64,000 nt of DNA from Vesta saturnalis (lineage: Eukaryota; Arthropoda; Insecta; Coleoptera; Lampyridae), in the NCBI GenBank assembly GCA_036346205.1, contig JARFJB010001166.1, positions 11,827,001 through 11,891,000 on the forward strand. Direction: 5' to 3'. Both the position numbers and the translations under genes were made by a program. The notes beneath the pieces are model-generated. The model was not told the origin of the DNA. It did not search any database and saw nothing but the letters and a program-made list of their open reading frames with translations. This document shows positions 1 to 11,110 of the stretch, one piece after another (positions within the stretch are counted from its first letter, which is position 1; every line of letters starts with the position of its first letter).

Positions 1-212
1 AAAAGATTCATGCTAGCGCTGCAATACATGAATTTTTCGAAATGTTTATTCGAAATACACAAAACTTATGTTCTTGGTGAATCTGGATGTGTAGATGAGA
101 TGCTTGTGGGATTTCGCGGTAGATGTTCATTTAAAATGTTTATACCTAATAAACCTTGTAAATACGGCCTAAAAATAATGTGTTTATGTGATGCGCGGAC
201 AAGTTATTTGTA
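1..212 (+). pseudogene. piggyBac transposase copy 1, 5' half (catalytic core start)
   Basis: The reading frame is open from base 1, so the gene begins outside the window. It shows piggyBac DDE core features: VDEMLVGFRGR, whose Asp (nt 94-96) matches the first catalytic Asp of the family, followed by a stretch like the family's PNKPCKYGLK and a CDART motif. The frame is cut at 211-212 (TA) by the mariner element at 213-3596. Codons on either side of that element join in frame into SYLYNAYLYVG across a single TA. Known role: cut-and-paste transposition at TTAA sites. This copy is inactive because of the insertion and frameshifts downstream. Confidence 0.88.
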
Positions 213-1016
213 CGGGGTGGCCAACTAAGAACGGCCGTCGGCCATATCTCAGGAATGGATTATAGCACAGGTTCGGGAAAAAAATTTTTATAACAAAAGT
301 GGCCTCGGGAAACGCCTGGAAATCATTTTCAGAATTGTAGGTCCACCGCTAGAGGGCGTATTTGACAGTTAAAATTTTAAAAAGCAAAATTTTTCAAAAT
401 TTAGAATCAGATTCCTCGACAAATTCTGCATATTTTTTATTTGACAAGTTTTAGTCGATCTCTTCAAATAAGGGGTGGGGGAGAGTGGGAACCTTGTTAC
501 GAAAATACGCCTTTAATTCAGGTTCTGCGTGACCGATTTTAATAAACTTGATGTTGTTTGAAAGAGCTTTTGTTAAACAATAGAAAATTTGTAAATTTGA
601 AGCAATCTGATTAATAACATAAATGCTAGAGGGCGCTGTTTAATATTTTTTTAATATTGTGTTTTCTCTTTACAATTTTAAATGGAAGCATAAAAATTTA
701 AGTAGGTCTTTAAAAATTAGCTAAATTAGTAATAAAACAGTGAAAACTGCAAGTCGATATCTTTTTCCTATCCTGAGATATCGTAAGAAACAGGTAAATG
801 GCGAGAATTGTTCTTCCAACGTCTAGTAGGCTAGTTCGCGTTAACGGAAATTATTAAATTTAGCCTGGATGAAAAGATCTTACATTGGTCTGCAGTAATT
901 TAAACTGTTATCATACTAATATTATGGTTGCCGCTAGATTACCTAAATGAGAACAAATTATAAAATAATAATGTGATAAATCTAACAATTAAAACCGTAA
1001 ATAAATAACTACGTCA

Positions 1017-2490
1017 TTAGTGTCGCCCTAGATGTTCGAAATGTCGTCCATCATTTTCAATGCATGAAATCAATCACTGACGGGTGGAGAGAACAGCAGT
1101 TTCAATTTCTGCCCTTGAAATACTTCGTATTGTCTGTCGTATTCTTTCAATCATGTCAGCTCTTGCTGTGGGTCTATCGGCATAAACGAGATCTTTTATT
1201 CGCCCCCACAAATAAAAATATAAACAAGTTATGTCTGGAGACCTTGGTGGCCAAATAAGTAAACTTCCACGTCCTATCCACCTTTCAGGGTATGATTGAT
1301 CTAAGAAATTCCGAACATCTCTAGAATAATGTGCCGGGCACCCATCATGTTGCAAGAACATGTCACAACGAATGGCCAAGGGTACGTCTTCTAAAACAAG
1401 TGGCAATTCGTTGCTTAAAAAATCTAAATATATTTCTCCATTAACAGTCTCATTAAAAAAAAGGCCCAATTATTTCTCCACCTAGAATACCGCACCAGAC
1501 ATTTACAGACCAACGACCCTGATGTTGGACCACCTGCATCCAGTGGGGATTCGTTTCCGACCAGTAGTGCATATTATGTCGATTTACACTACCATCACTA
1601 TGAAAAGTGAAAGTATTTCAGGATTGTCGTGTATCATATTTGAGAGCCAGTTGCAAAAATCCAACCTGGTATCGAAATCTTGAGCATTCAAACTATGGTG
1701 TAGGACCATGTGATATGGGTGCAATCTAAAATAGTATATATTATAAAATAATCAGATCAATAAGACACATTGAAGTCCTTCGTTGTTAGTAAACGAAAAA
1801 GGACTTTAAATGCATTAACTCTCGTGATGTTATTACGAATTTTTTTCGCCCGGCCTCTCATTATTTTTTATTATTGGTACCTTTTTACTTTACTTTGCCT
1901 CACTTAATTATTATGTTGTTGGTTAAAATCTATTCACATAGCATAAGAAGTTAATTTCATTAAATAATTTGGTGTTTTGTTGAAACAGGACATAAAATGG
2001 CGGCAAATACATTAGTCATGTTGTTACAAGTTAACTTTGATGTAATGACATTTTCGGTATGATAAAAATGATAAACATATAACGACAAACGAAAAAAATT
2101 AAAACATTTTTATCATTGTAATACCGAATAAAACATGCATTAATAAATAAGTAGTCACCTGTGTTCTCTTAAAATATTTTGGACGGTGGTTCGACATATA
2201 CCCAAGTCTCTAGCTATAACTCTGGTGCTTGAATGAGGGTTAACATTTACATAAGCTAAAAAATCAATAACATTTTCCTCTGTACTACCTCTGCGTTTTC
2301 TTCGGTACATAAGAAGATTCACATTTCCAGTAGTACGCACACGGTGTGCGAGACGGAGAAAAACTCTTCTGCTGTGATGCCGTCTGTTTGGGTACTGCAG
2401 TGCATACACTCTACCAGCAACGGTTGCATTTCTCATACATTCAAAATAAACTGCCAACATATCAAATGCTTCTTCATTTGTAAGAATCAT
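1017..2490 (-). pseudogene. Tc1/mariner (DD41D-type) transposase with candidate intron, degenerate
   Basis: The N-terminal part (2490 to 2159) is a helix-turn-helix region: MILTNEEAFDM, then a second HTH with VIARDLGICRTTVQNILREHR. The catalytic part (1725 to about 1017) carries QHDGCPAH (second Asp) and WPPRSPDIT. The third Asp position is Tyr (LYF), 41 residues after the second Asp. The C-terminus reads CIENDGRHFEHL in another frame. The first catalytic block (FTDEA) is deleted at about 1620, and a one-base slip lies near 1468. The two parts join exactly if 1726-2158 is removed as a GT-AG intron. It cannot make an active enzyme. Confidence 0.87.
1726..2158 (-). other. candidate 433-bp GT-AG intron inside the transposase
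   Basis: On the minus strand the exon ends AGAGAACACAG and is followed by GTGACTAC. The other end reads CTATTTTAG followed by ATTGCACCCATATCAC. Joining gives REHR-LHPYH, the unbroken family motif, with no base lost or gained. Near its 3' end the intron contains a hairpin-like inverted repeat around 1770-1806 (AAGTCCTTCGTT and its complement). An insertion that happens to carry splice-like ends is the alternative. Confidence 0.6.
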
Positions 2491-3598
2491 TTTGGTACGA
2501 AAAGATAAAAAAAGTCTATTAAATGCAACACGATGAATAATTTTTGACATATGCGTGAAAATCATAGCTTGCTTGTTTTCAACAGGGAATTTATTTTATA
2601 TCTTACATGGCCCTCTTTACTAATTTTGTTGTCATCAGTAAATCGTAATTCATATTTTAAACTGTATTTGTTGTTGCTGGGCAAATACCGGTTTTTATTA
2701 ATATTTTATGCTTTGGTTTACTAACACATCCCTTGAAAACAAATATAACATTCTTATATAATTAAAAAAATGTTAGATTTATCACATTATTATTTTATAA
2801 TTTGTTCTCATTGTTAGTAGCGACAGCATTACATTTAGGTAATCTAGCGGCAACCATAACATTAGTATGATAACAGTTTAAATTACTGCAGACCAATGTA
2901 AGATCTTTTCATCCAGGCTAAATTTAATAATTTCCGTTAACGCGAACTAGCCTACTAGACGTTGGAAGAACAATTCCCGCCATTTACCTGTTTCTTACGA
3001 TATCTCAGGATAGGAAAAAGATATCCACTTGCAGTTTTCACTGTTTTATTACTAATTTAGTATAATTTTTAAAGACCTACTTAAATTTTTATGCTTCCAT
3101 TTAAAATTGTAAAGAGAAAACACAATATTAAAAAAATTTTAAACAGCGCCCTCTAGCATTTATGTTATTAATCAGATTGCTGCAAATTTACAAATTCTCT
3201 ATTGTTTAACAAAAGCTCTTTCAAACAACATCAAGTTTATTAAAATCGGTCACGCAGAACCTGAATTAAAGGCGTATTTTCGTAACAAGGTTCCCATTCT
3301 CCCCCACCCCTTATTTGAAGAGATAGACTAAAACTTGTCAAATAAAAAATATGCAGAATTTGTCGGGGAATCTGATTATAATATTTAATATGCCCCTTAA
3401 TTGAGTAAATTTTGAAAAACTTTGCTTTTTAAAATTTTAACTGTCAAATACGCCCTCTAGCGGCGGGCCTACAATTCTGAAAATAATTTCCAGGCGTTTC
3501 TCGAGGCCACTTTTGTTATAAAATTTTTTTTCCTGAATCTGTGCTATAATCCATTCCTGAGACATGGCTGACGGCCGTTCTTTGTTGGCCACCCGGTA

Positions 3599-4207
3599 CA
3601 ACGCTTACCTCTACGTCGGAACAGATTCAGATAGTTTCAATCTAGACAACAATGAACAGAAACTTGCAAAGCCATCCCAAGCTGTCATATGTCTGACAAA
3701 ACCCTTATATAGCTCCAACAGAAATATAACAGCCGATAATTGGTTTTCGTCTGTAGTTAGCAGAATACTTATTGAAGAAAAACCTAACGTATGTAGGAAC
3801 GCTGAAGAAAAACAAAAAAAATATTCCTACACAATTTCTTCCTCACAAAACAAAGACCACTAGCTGAAGCACTGTATGATTTTACAAATGTAATGACCCT
3901 ATTATCATATGTGCCGAAAAAAAATAAAGCCGTTTTACTGATTTCTTCCATGCACCACAGCAAAACCGAAGATCCTGATACTGGAAAACCTGAAATGATT
4001 GCTTGGTACAATCTTACAAAGGGTGGAGTAGATTCGATGGATAAGAAGTACGCCAAATATAGTTGTAGTCGTCGAACAAAAAGATGGCCTTTAGCTATTT
4101 TTTACAGTGTTATCGATATTTGCAGTTGTAACGAATCTGTTACGTTCTTCGTTCATTTAGTCGTAAAATACAAGAAAAACGAGTTTTTAATTATTAATGA
4201 TTTATAA
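3599..4207 (+). pseudogene. piggyBac transposase copy 1, middle/C-terminal part
   Basis: This continues the piggyBac core after the mariner insertion. ITADNWFSS holds the second catalytic Asp (3735-3737). Further on, a frame reading YVGTLKKNKK, then YVPKKNKAVLL, then TKGGVDSMDKK holds the third Asp (about 4031). At least two frameshifts are present: one near 3785 (PNVCRN versus TYVGTLKK) and one near 3860. Homology ends at SVIDICSCN at about 4130; the rest of the open frame is probably unrelated. With 1-212 and 5205-5345 it makes up one broken gene. Confidence 0.87.
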
Positions 4208-5150
4208 GTATGTGGTAGGCAACTTAATTTGCATTTTGGTGTAACTTAAGTGCATATCTTGTTAAGGGTTTATACTCCTACTTCTTTAAATTATTTTTTC
4301 TCTGCTCATATTTTCGCGCAACGCGTTATCATTCGACTTCCTAAGCGTCCATTTTTTTTCATTTCTTGTGGTACGCTGTCTGATGCAGGAAGCCATTTTT
4401 GGGTTTCCACGTAAATTTTGTGAAAAGTGCCATTGATTTAATGGCACTTTTATTTTATTTTTTTTGCACATTTAATTCTACTTTTACGTACGCTTTCATT
4501 TTATGATTGCAATTTTGCATTCAATGCAGATCTAAATTTTGATCACAATTTTTCATTTGAACTTTCAAGAGAATGCAATAAACATAGCATTACCTAAATT
4601 TCTTGAAGAGAAATTTATAAGAAGTAAAATACCATTTTGGTGGTTTACAACGCACAGCATTGTTATTTCGAGATATTGCGCAATATTGGTGCAAATATGA
4701 CATCACCTTGGGTTTACATTTCCGTAATCGTTTAGTTACCAGAGGTTATTAAAAAGTTTGTGTACAAAAATCTTTCGAACAGGTATTTATAACCATTATT
4801 TAGTAATTTAAGGCTATAACTAGTTTTTAAGATATATTTTATATAAATCTAATTTTAAATGTTAATAAACATAGTTTGTATATTTTTTTATGTTTACATT
4901 TTGTAAACCTCGGTTTAGTTATTCCGAGCACAATAAAAAAATAACTTGGCGTCCGAGATCATTTTTATTAGTGTTACATGGCAGTTTCTATATTGATGTT
5001 AAGTGGAAATAACACAGCATAAATTGTGGTAATTAAGCAAATCAAAAGATTGAACTGGCCTACTTTAATTTACCGACTGGGACAACGGCATTATTTTTGT
5101 TGAATGGTTTGTATCTCTAGTTAGTTTAACGATTTGTTATGAGAAATTGA
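4208..5150. other. gap inside piggyBac copy 1, no recognisable gene; 12-bp perfect hairpin at 4423-4451
   Basis: This lies between the piggyBac catalytic core and its Cys-rich tail, where about 100 residues would be expected in a complete gene. I see only AT-rich sequence, so it is decayed coding sequence or a small insertion. AAAAGTGCCATT (4423-4434) and AATGGCACTTTT (4440-4451) form a perfect 12-bp stem with a five-base loop. Confidence 0.5.
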
Positions 5151-5204
5151 GAACATTCATTTATACACCATTTATACGAGTATCCCCGTACCTGACCAAA
5201 TAGA

Positions 5205-5345
5205 AGATAAGTTGGAAATTCGTAAATATTGTTATATATGTCCTGCTAAATTAAAAAGAAAAACTGCTTACATGTGCTTTAGCTGTAAAAAAACCAATAT
5301 GCCTGCAATGCTCTAGAAAATGTTGTCTACAATGCTGCAACTATG
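5205..5345 (+). pseudogene. piggyBac copy 1 C-terminal cysteine-rich domain
   Basis: The translation RKYCYICPAKLKRKTAYMC is followed by FSCKK and, after a one-base frame change near 5290, by a stretch rich in Cys pairs (PICLQCSRKCCLQCC). The spacing of C-x2-C pairs resembles the RING/PHD-like Cys-rich domain that ends piggyBac transposases and binds the element ends. Its place between the core and the putative right end at 5697 supports the assignment. Confidence 0.75.
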
Positions 5346-5682
5346 ATAGGTCAATATGGTTACTCAACTTTATATACTGCACGAATTTTATTTTATAATA
5401 CTAGAACTATATTTTTGTTTTTTTGAATTAGTTTCAACTTTGTTTATGACATTTTTGCACAACAGAAACTAATTTCAGATACATTTTTGCTTAATTTTAA
5501 TTGTATAAGAAATACCTTTTTTTAAATGTTTTATTGTAGATACCTTCCGTTTTTGCTTAAGCAATAAACTTTGTTGTTTTTATATGTGAATTCTTAATTT
5601 GTATAAAATTAAGGAAAAAATGGCTTTTCCCTTTGTGGAGTCCTCCAGACACTATGTCAGCGTTATAGTCATAAAATGAGAT

Positions 5683-5701
5683 GTCAGCAGTTAAGGGTTA
5701 A
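5683..5701. repeat. candidate piggyBac right end abutting TTAA
   Basis: The sequence GTCAGCAGTTAAGGG is followed by TTAA (5698-5701). Read inward this is TTAA-CCCTTAACTGC. PiggyBac elements end in CC-rich termini next to a duplicated TTAA. The matching left end lies outside the window, so this is a plausible boundary only. Confidence 0.5.
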
Positions 5702-5981
5702 TGTTGTCAAACAATTTTATTAACATATTTCAAATACTGCAAAAAATTACAAATAAGAAATACATTTAAGTCAGCGGATAATACAAACGTTTATGTTGGA
5801 AAGAAACAACTTAAAACAACTTAAATAAATAAACCGATTTAAATAAATTCATATTTTTCTATAGTTGCTTTAATCTTGTCCAATACTGTACTTTTAAGGT
5901 AGTTACATTGGTTGGTAAAACTGTCAGATAAACGTTATTATTGAAAGTGTCTAACTTGTTCCGGCTTTGTGATACAAAAAT

Positions 5982-6988
5982 ATGGTAAAGTTAACTGAAC
6001 GGGAGAAGATTGAGATACTCTGCATGATTGGATATGGAGATTGGACCCACACTCCAGCAGAAACAGCTCATTTATTTAACGAAATTCATCCCGATCGTCC
6101 CATTTCGCAAACTGTAGTCAGCACAGTGGAAGCGAAATTTCGAGAATTCGGTAATGTTCGGGATAGGCCAAAATCTGGACGTTCCAGTGTAAGTGAAGAT
6201 GATCGGCTGAATATTTAGAAGAAAATCCACACATTGCATTATCACATGTGGCTGGAAACCTCACTTTATCGAAATCTACTGTACACAACGTCGTCCGGAG
6301 AAACAAATATCATCCTTATGAAGTTATTCTGGTTCAAGAGTTATCTGAAGATGATTTTGATAGGCGTAATGAATTTTGTGAGTATATGCAAAATATCTGT
6401 AACCAAGACGAAAATGCTGTAAAAAATACGAAGCTACATTCTGCCTCACGGTATCGTCAATTGGCAAAATTGCAGGTATTGGGCTACAATCAACCTCCAT
6501 TGGATGGTGGAGGCGCATACACAACATCCACAAAAATTAAATGTGTGGTGTGGTCTAGTTGGAAACAGAATACTAGGTCCTTATTTTTTCGAAGTAACAT
6601 TAACCGGTCAGATGTATCTCGAGTTCCTCCAGTTTCAATTACTTCCTGCATTAATAGCTCTATTCCCGGATCCACAAGAATCAGATCTCCTCACCATGCA
6701 GCTCCAGTTCGTGCGTATTTAGATGAAATGTTCCATCGTCGTTGGATAGGAAGGCAGGGTCCCATAGAATGGCCTGCTAGGTCACCAAACCAAAACCCCT
6801 TAGATTTCTTTTTGTGGGGATACCTGAAATCTAAGGTTTACATGAACAGACCTGCCAATTTGGAAGACCTGAGGGAAAGAATCCGCGCTATACTACCAGA
6901 AGCTGTCAGAAATGTTCAAAGAGACTTTATTTACCGTCTTGGACATTGTTTAGCTGCGAATGGAGCACATTTTGCACAATTAATTTAA
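5982..6988 (+). pseudogene. Tc1/mariner transposase, near full length but frameshifted
   Basis: The start MVKLTEREKIEIL begins an N-terminal HTH that includes ETAHLFNEIHPDRPISQTVVS. A one-base slip near 6216 moves the frame to LEENPHIALSHV, then a second HTH (NLTLSKSTVHNVVRRNKYHPY). The core is scattered over two frames: NVWCGLVGNRILGPYFFEV, then RRWIGRQGPIEWPARSPN with NPLDFFLWGYLKSKVY, ending NGAHFAQLI. The first catalytic Asp is lost to a small deletion near 6428 (only DEA's EAT remnant is left), and the second is lost in the damaged QDGAPxH block near 6695. The third (PLDFF) remains. Not functional. Confidence 0.88.
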
Positions 6989-7219
6989 GTTTGTTTAGCT
7001 GCTTTAGTACATTTAAAAAATAATTTTAAAGAATAAATAAAAATAATTAAATCATTTTTCAAGTGTCAATATTTCAGAAACGGAGATAGATAGACCAAGG
7101 GTATATTATACCAAACATATCTGGAATTTGCAGTAGAATTCGAATATGACATAATCTAGAGGGCGTTCCATTTAAAAAAATCGACAGTGTGGTCATATCT
7201 TTTCTTACGAAACACCCTG
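6989..7219 (+). repeat. 3' arm of the mariner at 5982, ending CACCCTG|TA
   Basis: The sequence ends GAAACACCCTG at 7219 followed by TA, the terminal motif shared by many elements in this window (CAGGGTG read inward). I find no matching left terminus between 5702 and 5981, so the left arm has been lost or is too decayed to see. Confidence 0.6.
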
Positions 7220-7221
7220 TA

Positions 7222-7929
7222 TAAAAAAATTGTATTGTAAAAAATGCGCAACTAAAAATACTAATCGACGTGTCCAAGTATTTTTTCAAGAAACAAATAC
7301 TTTAACTTTAAATTAATTTATACATTACTTTATGGACTCACTGTATAGCCGACCCGTCATAAATCAAAAGCAAAGCGAGGGTTATATTGAGGGCGGTCTA
7401 GAATAACATCAGTGGTGGGGTAGACGTTGGACAAGAGTGGTCTCGAGTTCTTACAATGTGTTTATTTTAAGAAGTTGACAATGTTTACTGAAGTGATTAT
7501 GTTTTATATTGTTTGCGAACTACCTATTTATTGTCGTATTTGTTAGGAGTTGTTGTAATTTTGTAAAACCCTGGCTGATATCGGGATATGTTCCTGAGCC
7601 CTTATTGTACTAGTTAATGCTTAATAGTTAATTAGCATGGGCTCATGACACGGTGGCGGCTAGTGACCGCGCACCGTTGAAGGGCGCTGTCTTCTGGATA
7701 GCCCCAGGTGTCGACCTAGTACGAGATCAAGGCCTTATTGCCCGTGAACCAGTTAAGGGATGATCTTGGCCTAAATAATTAGGTAAGGCATTAAGAGGCA
7801 TGGGCTAACTACTGGTCCATTGACTTTGCAGTTATGTAGCGGGAGGCTGGACAGGCTTGTATCCTAAACTACATAATGGCGTATTAATTAATTAACATCG
7901 TATCTTAATAAGGCATAAATGACACCCAT
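7222..7929. other. gene-free stretch, locally GC-richer at 7630-7860
   Basis: No coding match is seen. The part 7630-7860 (starting near GGGCTCATGACACGGTGGCGG) is clearly less AT-rich than its surroundings, which may mark a fragment of an unrelated element. Nothing identifies it. Confidence 0.4.
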
Positions 7930-8519
7930 TTTCATACACGTTGGTGCAACATTTAGCAGCTGGGGATTCTGAACGACGCATTCAATTTTGTGAGTGGTTC
8001 ATGCTAATGTCACAGGAAAATGAAAATTTTGTAAAAAAAACACATGGACGAAAGTCCACATGTCATTGGGAAAGAAACTTTCAAGACTCTTGCGTTTTAA
8101 TGTGTTTTGTGCAATAAAAGACAACAGAGTCTTTTGTCTTCAGTTTTATAATAATTTAAATGGTGAGAGGTATATGAAATGTTACAAGATCTGGTAATTA
8201 CCGCTACTGAAGAACTACCCTTGCGAAAAGCAATAAATGCATACTACCAGCAAGATGGTGCCCCACCACACCAGTTTGGTGAAGTTGGAAGGTTATTGGA
8301 AGAGTTCCAAGCCTCCTTGACAACTACATTTGGCGAACTATTAAAAACATGGTTTAGAGTGAACCTTTAACGACAAGGGAAAATTCCGTAGCAAGAGTTC
8401 AGGTTGCATTCGGTAGTTTGAATGCGAACGATATTAGAAGAGCCACTGGACTCAACACTTTACCTCGTGTTCAAATGTGTTTAGACCAAAACCGATCTGT
8501 CTTTGAACACTTATTATAA
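7930..8519 (+). pseudogene. Tc1/mariner transposase C-terminal half, degenerate
   Basis: Fragments in several frames align with the transposase at 23512-24542: LVQHLAAGDSERRIQFCEWF, then NVFCAIKDNRVFCLQFYNN and LNGERYM, then the second-Asp motif YYQQDGAPPHQFGE. The segment with the third Asp is deleted after LLEEFQ. The tail returns as TTRENSVARVQVAFGSLN and ends in FEHLL plus stop. The N-terminal half and the first Asp block (normally CDEA) are gone. It represents a second, more decayed member of the 22.7-25.0 kb family. Confidence 0.85.
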
Positions 8520-8929
8520 AAAAAGAATCAGTAGTTTATTGTAATTAATATAATTCTTCTCGTTAGTTGTTGGTTGTTGTTACTAGTGTTTAGTTTTTTG
8601 TTGTGTTATTATAAAAACATGCCTTAGTAGCAGATGCGCTCCTTTTCTGGGGAGTATGTTTAAAGGATTCATGTCTTTTGCTTCTTTCAAGCAAAGATCT
8701 AACTGTTCGAGAATTAGGACGAGACCGATGTAAATATCACTGAATAAAGGTTCTAGTCGTACTTTGAATAATTCTTTCATATTCGCGGTGTACCAACGAA
8801 AAATTCAAATAATCTTCGTTATTACATTCTAAAAGAACTTAAATAACTGTCATTTACTATAAATTTGACAATTCAATTGCATAGCCAACTGATTGAAGGT
8901 ATACGACAGGTAGCACAACAGATTGCAAA
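8520..8929. other. no gene seen
   Basis: AT-rich sequence following the transposase stop; no coding or repeat signature that I can name. A short minus-strand open frame at 8583-8780 has no recognisable motifs. Confidence 0.4.
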
Positions 8930-9328
8930 GCACACTATTAATTTACGGCGTATTTTACTACATCATCTCCAAGTTTGTTAAAATCGGCTTAGCCGTTTCG
9001 AAGATACAGAGGGTTATTTAAGGAAACCTTTGAACCCCCACTTTATTTTTAGACATACGTCAAAAAGTGCCAAACAAAAAAAGTTCAGATTATCCTCGAC
9101 TTCAAAGATCAGTTATTTTTTTATTAGGTTAACATAGCAGAATTCACAGAAACATCACTTTTTTAGATTCAAGATTGCAGTTACGCCCCCTAGCGGCCAT
9201 TTCAGAAACATGAAAATATTTTCCAGGTTTTTGTATTGGCCGTTTTAGTAATAATTTTTTTTTGCGCAAGCCTCTACGATGGATAGTTTCCCAGATACAG
9301 TACCTCGCATTCTTAGTTGGCCACCTTG
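8930..9328. repeat. solo inverted-repeat arm of the CSGGGTGGCCA mariner family
   Basis: Read on the minus strand from 9328 it begins CAAGGTGGCCAACTAAGAATGC and continues parallel to the left arm of the element at 58473. Shared landmarks include the CCGCTAGGGGGCGTAAC block, the GGAAAATATTTTCA stretch and AAAATAAAGTGG. A TA (9329-9330) follows. No partner arm or transposase is adjacent, so it is a solo arm or truncated copy. Confidence 0.8.
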
Positions 9329-9330
9329 TA

Positions 9331-11110
9331 CATAATTCTAATTCTGAACTATCGTTACGTACATAATTTTAATTATCATGTACACAATTTTTGAATTACA
9401 ACGTAAACAATTTTAATTCTGAATTACTACTACGTCAGAATTATCGTTATGTGCATAAATTTCATTGCATTATCATGTACGTAATTCCGAATTATTACAT
9501 ACATATTTCTTATTATTCAATTATGTGGAAAATCTTAATTCTGAATTATTACATGCATAATTGCAATTCTGGAACGTGTCGTTAGAGCCCGTGAGGTGTA
9601 CTTACCATCAATAGTAAAGTAATGGTTCCCATTTTGTAATCTTACAATTATGTTAGTTTTAGCAATTTTGAATTAAAGTTATGTGCATAAATTTAATTTT
9701 CGAATTATTGTTATTTACATAATCTTAACTACCGCATTATTCTTATGTCTTATATAAACTATTTTCTTTTAAGAAGCGTATCAAATTCTTAATATTCTGG
9801 CTATTAGGTTTGAAATTTTTCTTCATCCAGTTATTTATGTTGTATTGTATTCTACTTGGCTTTATTTCATTGCATGTTTCAAATACATGCCTAACTGTGA
9901 GTATACCATTACAATTATCACATCTTGGCGGTTCGCTATTTTTTAATAAATAACTATGTTTTATGCTAGTATGACCTATTCTTAATCTTGTCCATATTCT
10001 GGTGTCCCTTCTCGTCATTTGTGGATAATGCAATTATTTAATTAGGTTTAATTATGTATTTTTTGCTTCCCATTCTTCTTGCCATTTACCCCAAACCAAA
10101 TTTTTTATTTCAGGTTCGCCTATTGTTGGAGGATATTCAATTGTTGAAGTTACTTTATAGTGGATGGGTACGTTAGCCTGTGCATGCTGTTTGAATATAA
10201 TCTTTTTAATAAAATGATTGTTACATTTTCTGATTTTTACAGACTACTTTAAGAACAGTCACATTCTGCTATACTTAAGAGGAAGTATTCCGGACTCTAC
10301 GTGAATACTGCAAGTGGGGCTAGTACGAAATGCACCTATTGCACAACGGACACAAATGTTCTGCATAACATCTTTTTATTATTCAATTATATGAAAAATT
10401 TTAAATCTGAATTATTATGTGCATAATTGTAATTCTTGAATGTGTCACTAGGGCCCGTGAGGTGTACTTACCATCGATGGTAGTGTCATGGCCCCCATTT
10501 CGTAATCTCACAATGATGTCACTTAGTATTAGCAATTTTGAATTAAAGTTATGTAAATAAATTTAATTGTTGAATTATTGTCATTTACATAATCTTAATT
10601 TTCGAATAATAAGCACATAAGAATAATTTCAGAATTATTATGTGTACATAATTATAATTCTGAATTATTGTCATGTGTATAATTTTAATTGTATTATCAT
10701 ATACATAATTTTAATTTTGAATGATTATGTAAATAGTTTAATTCTCAACTATTACGCCCATAATTTTAGTTCACATTTATTTTGAGGAACGTAATTTTAA
10801 TTATCTAATAATTATGAACATAATTTTAATTCCGAATTATTATATACATTTTATTATTTAATTATTTTAGACGTAAATTATTTAAATATTTAACTATTAT
10901 GTCCGTGAGGTGTACTTACTATCGATGGTAGTGTCATGATCCTTATTTCGTAAACTTACAATCAGAATTCTTATTAGGCACATTAACTTTCATTTTCGAA
11001 TTATTATGTATATAATTTTAATTACCAACTTATAATGTACATAATTCTAACTCTGCCTTATCGTTATGTGAATAAATTTAGTTTTCGAATTATTATGTAC
11101 GGCGTCGGTC
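9331..11110. repeat. AT-rich satellite with ~30-bp degenerate units and longer super-repeats
   Basis: The core motif, roughly TACATAATTTTAATTCTGAA followed by TTATTATG, recurs with drift. A longer block starting GTGAGGTGTACTTACCATC appears at about 9589, 10457 and 10904, carrying the 14-bp palindrome TACCATCGATGGTA in its better copies, so a higher-order repeat is superimposed. The array is interrupted by a LINE fragment (9743-10295). Confidence 0.8.
9743..10295 (-). pseudogene. non-LTR retrotransposon (LINE) pol C-terminus, fragment
   Basis: The minus-strand frame contains WTRLRIGHTSIKHSYLL, then PPRCDNCNGILTVRHVFETC. This Cys-x2-Cys ... His-x4-Cys pattern, after RLRIGHT, is typical of the region downstream of the RT/RNase H of jockey- and I-like LINEs. 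Upstream pieces in shifted frames (PPTIGEPEIKNLVWGKWQEE and a preceding HAQANVPIHYK) extend the homology to about 10295. Everything 5' of that is absent, and at least two frameshifts or stops lie near 10034-10060. The satellite sequence on both sides suggests insertion into the array. Confidence 0.8.

Larger units (their letters stand above)
213..3596. mobile_element. Tc1/mariner element with ~0.8-kb inverted arms, TIR CSGGGTGGCCA, inserted in piggyBac
   Basis: The ends are CGGGGTGGCCAAC on the left and, read inward from the right, CCGGGTGGCCAAC. Both are flanked by TA (211-212 and 3597-3598), the Tc1/mariner target duplication. The arms, about 213-988 and 2771-3596, are long imperfect inverted copies of each other. 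The right arm carries about 50 extra bases. The loop encodes a decayed transposase on the minus strand. Elements with the same terminal sequence occur at 58473-59987 and as a solo arm ending at 9328. Confidence 0.92.

Noticed and set aside
3784..4056. Minus-strand open frame (90 codons) opposite piggyBac copy 1.
   Set aside because: It is antisense to the recognisable plus-strand transposase and has no motifs of its own.
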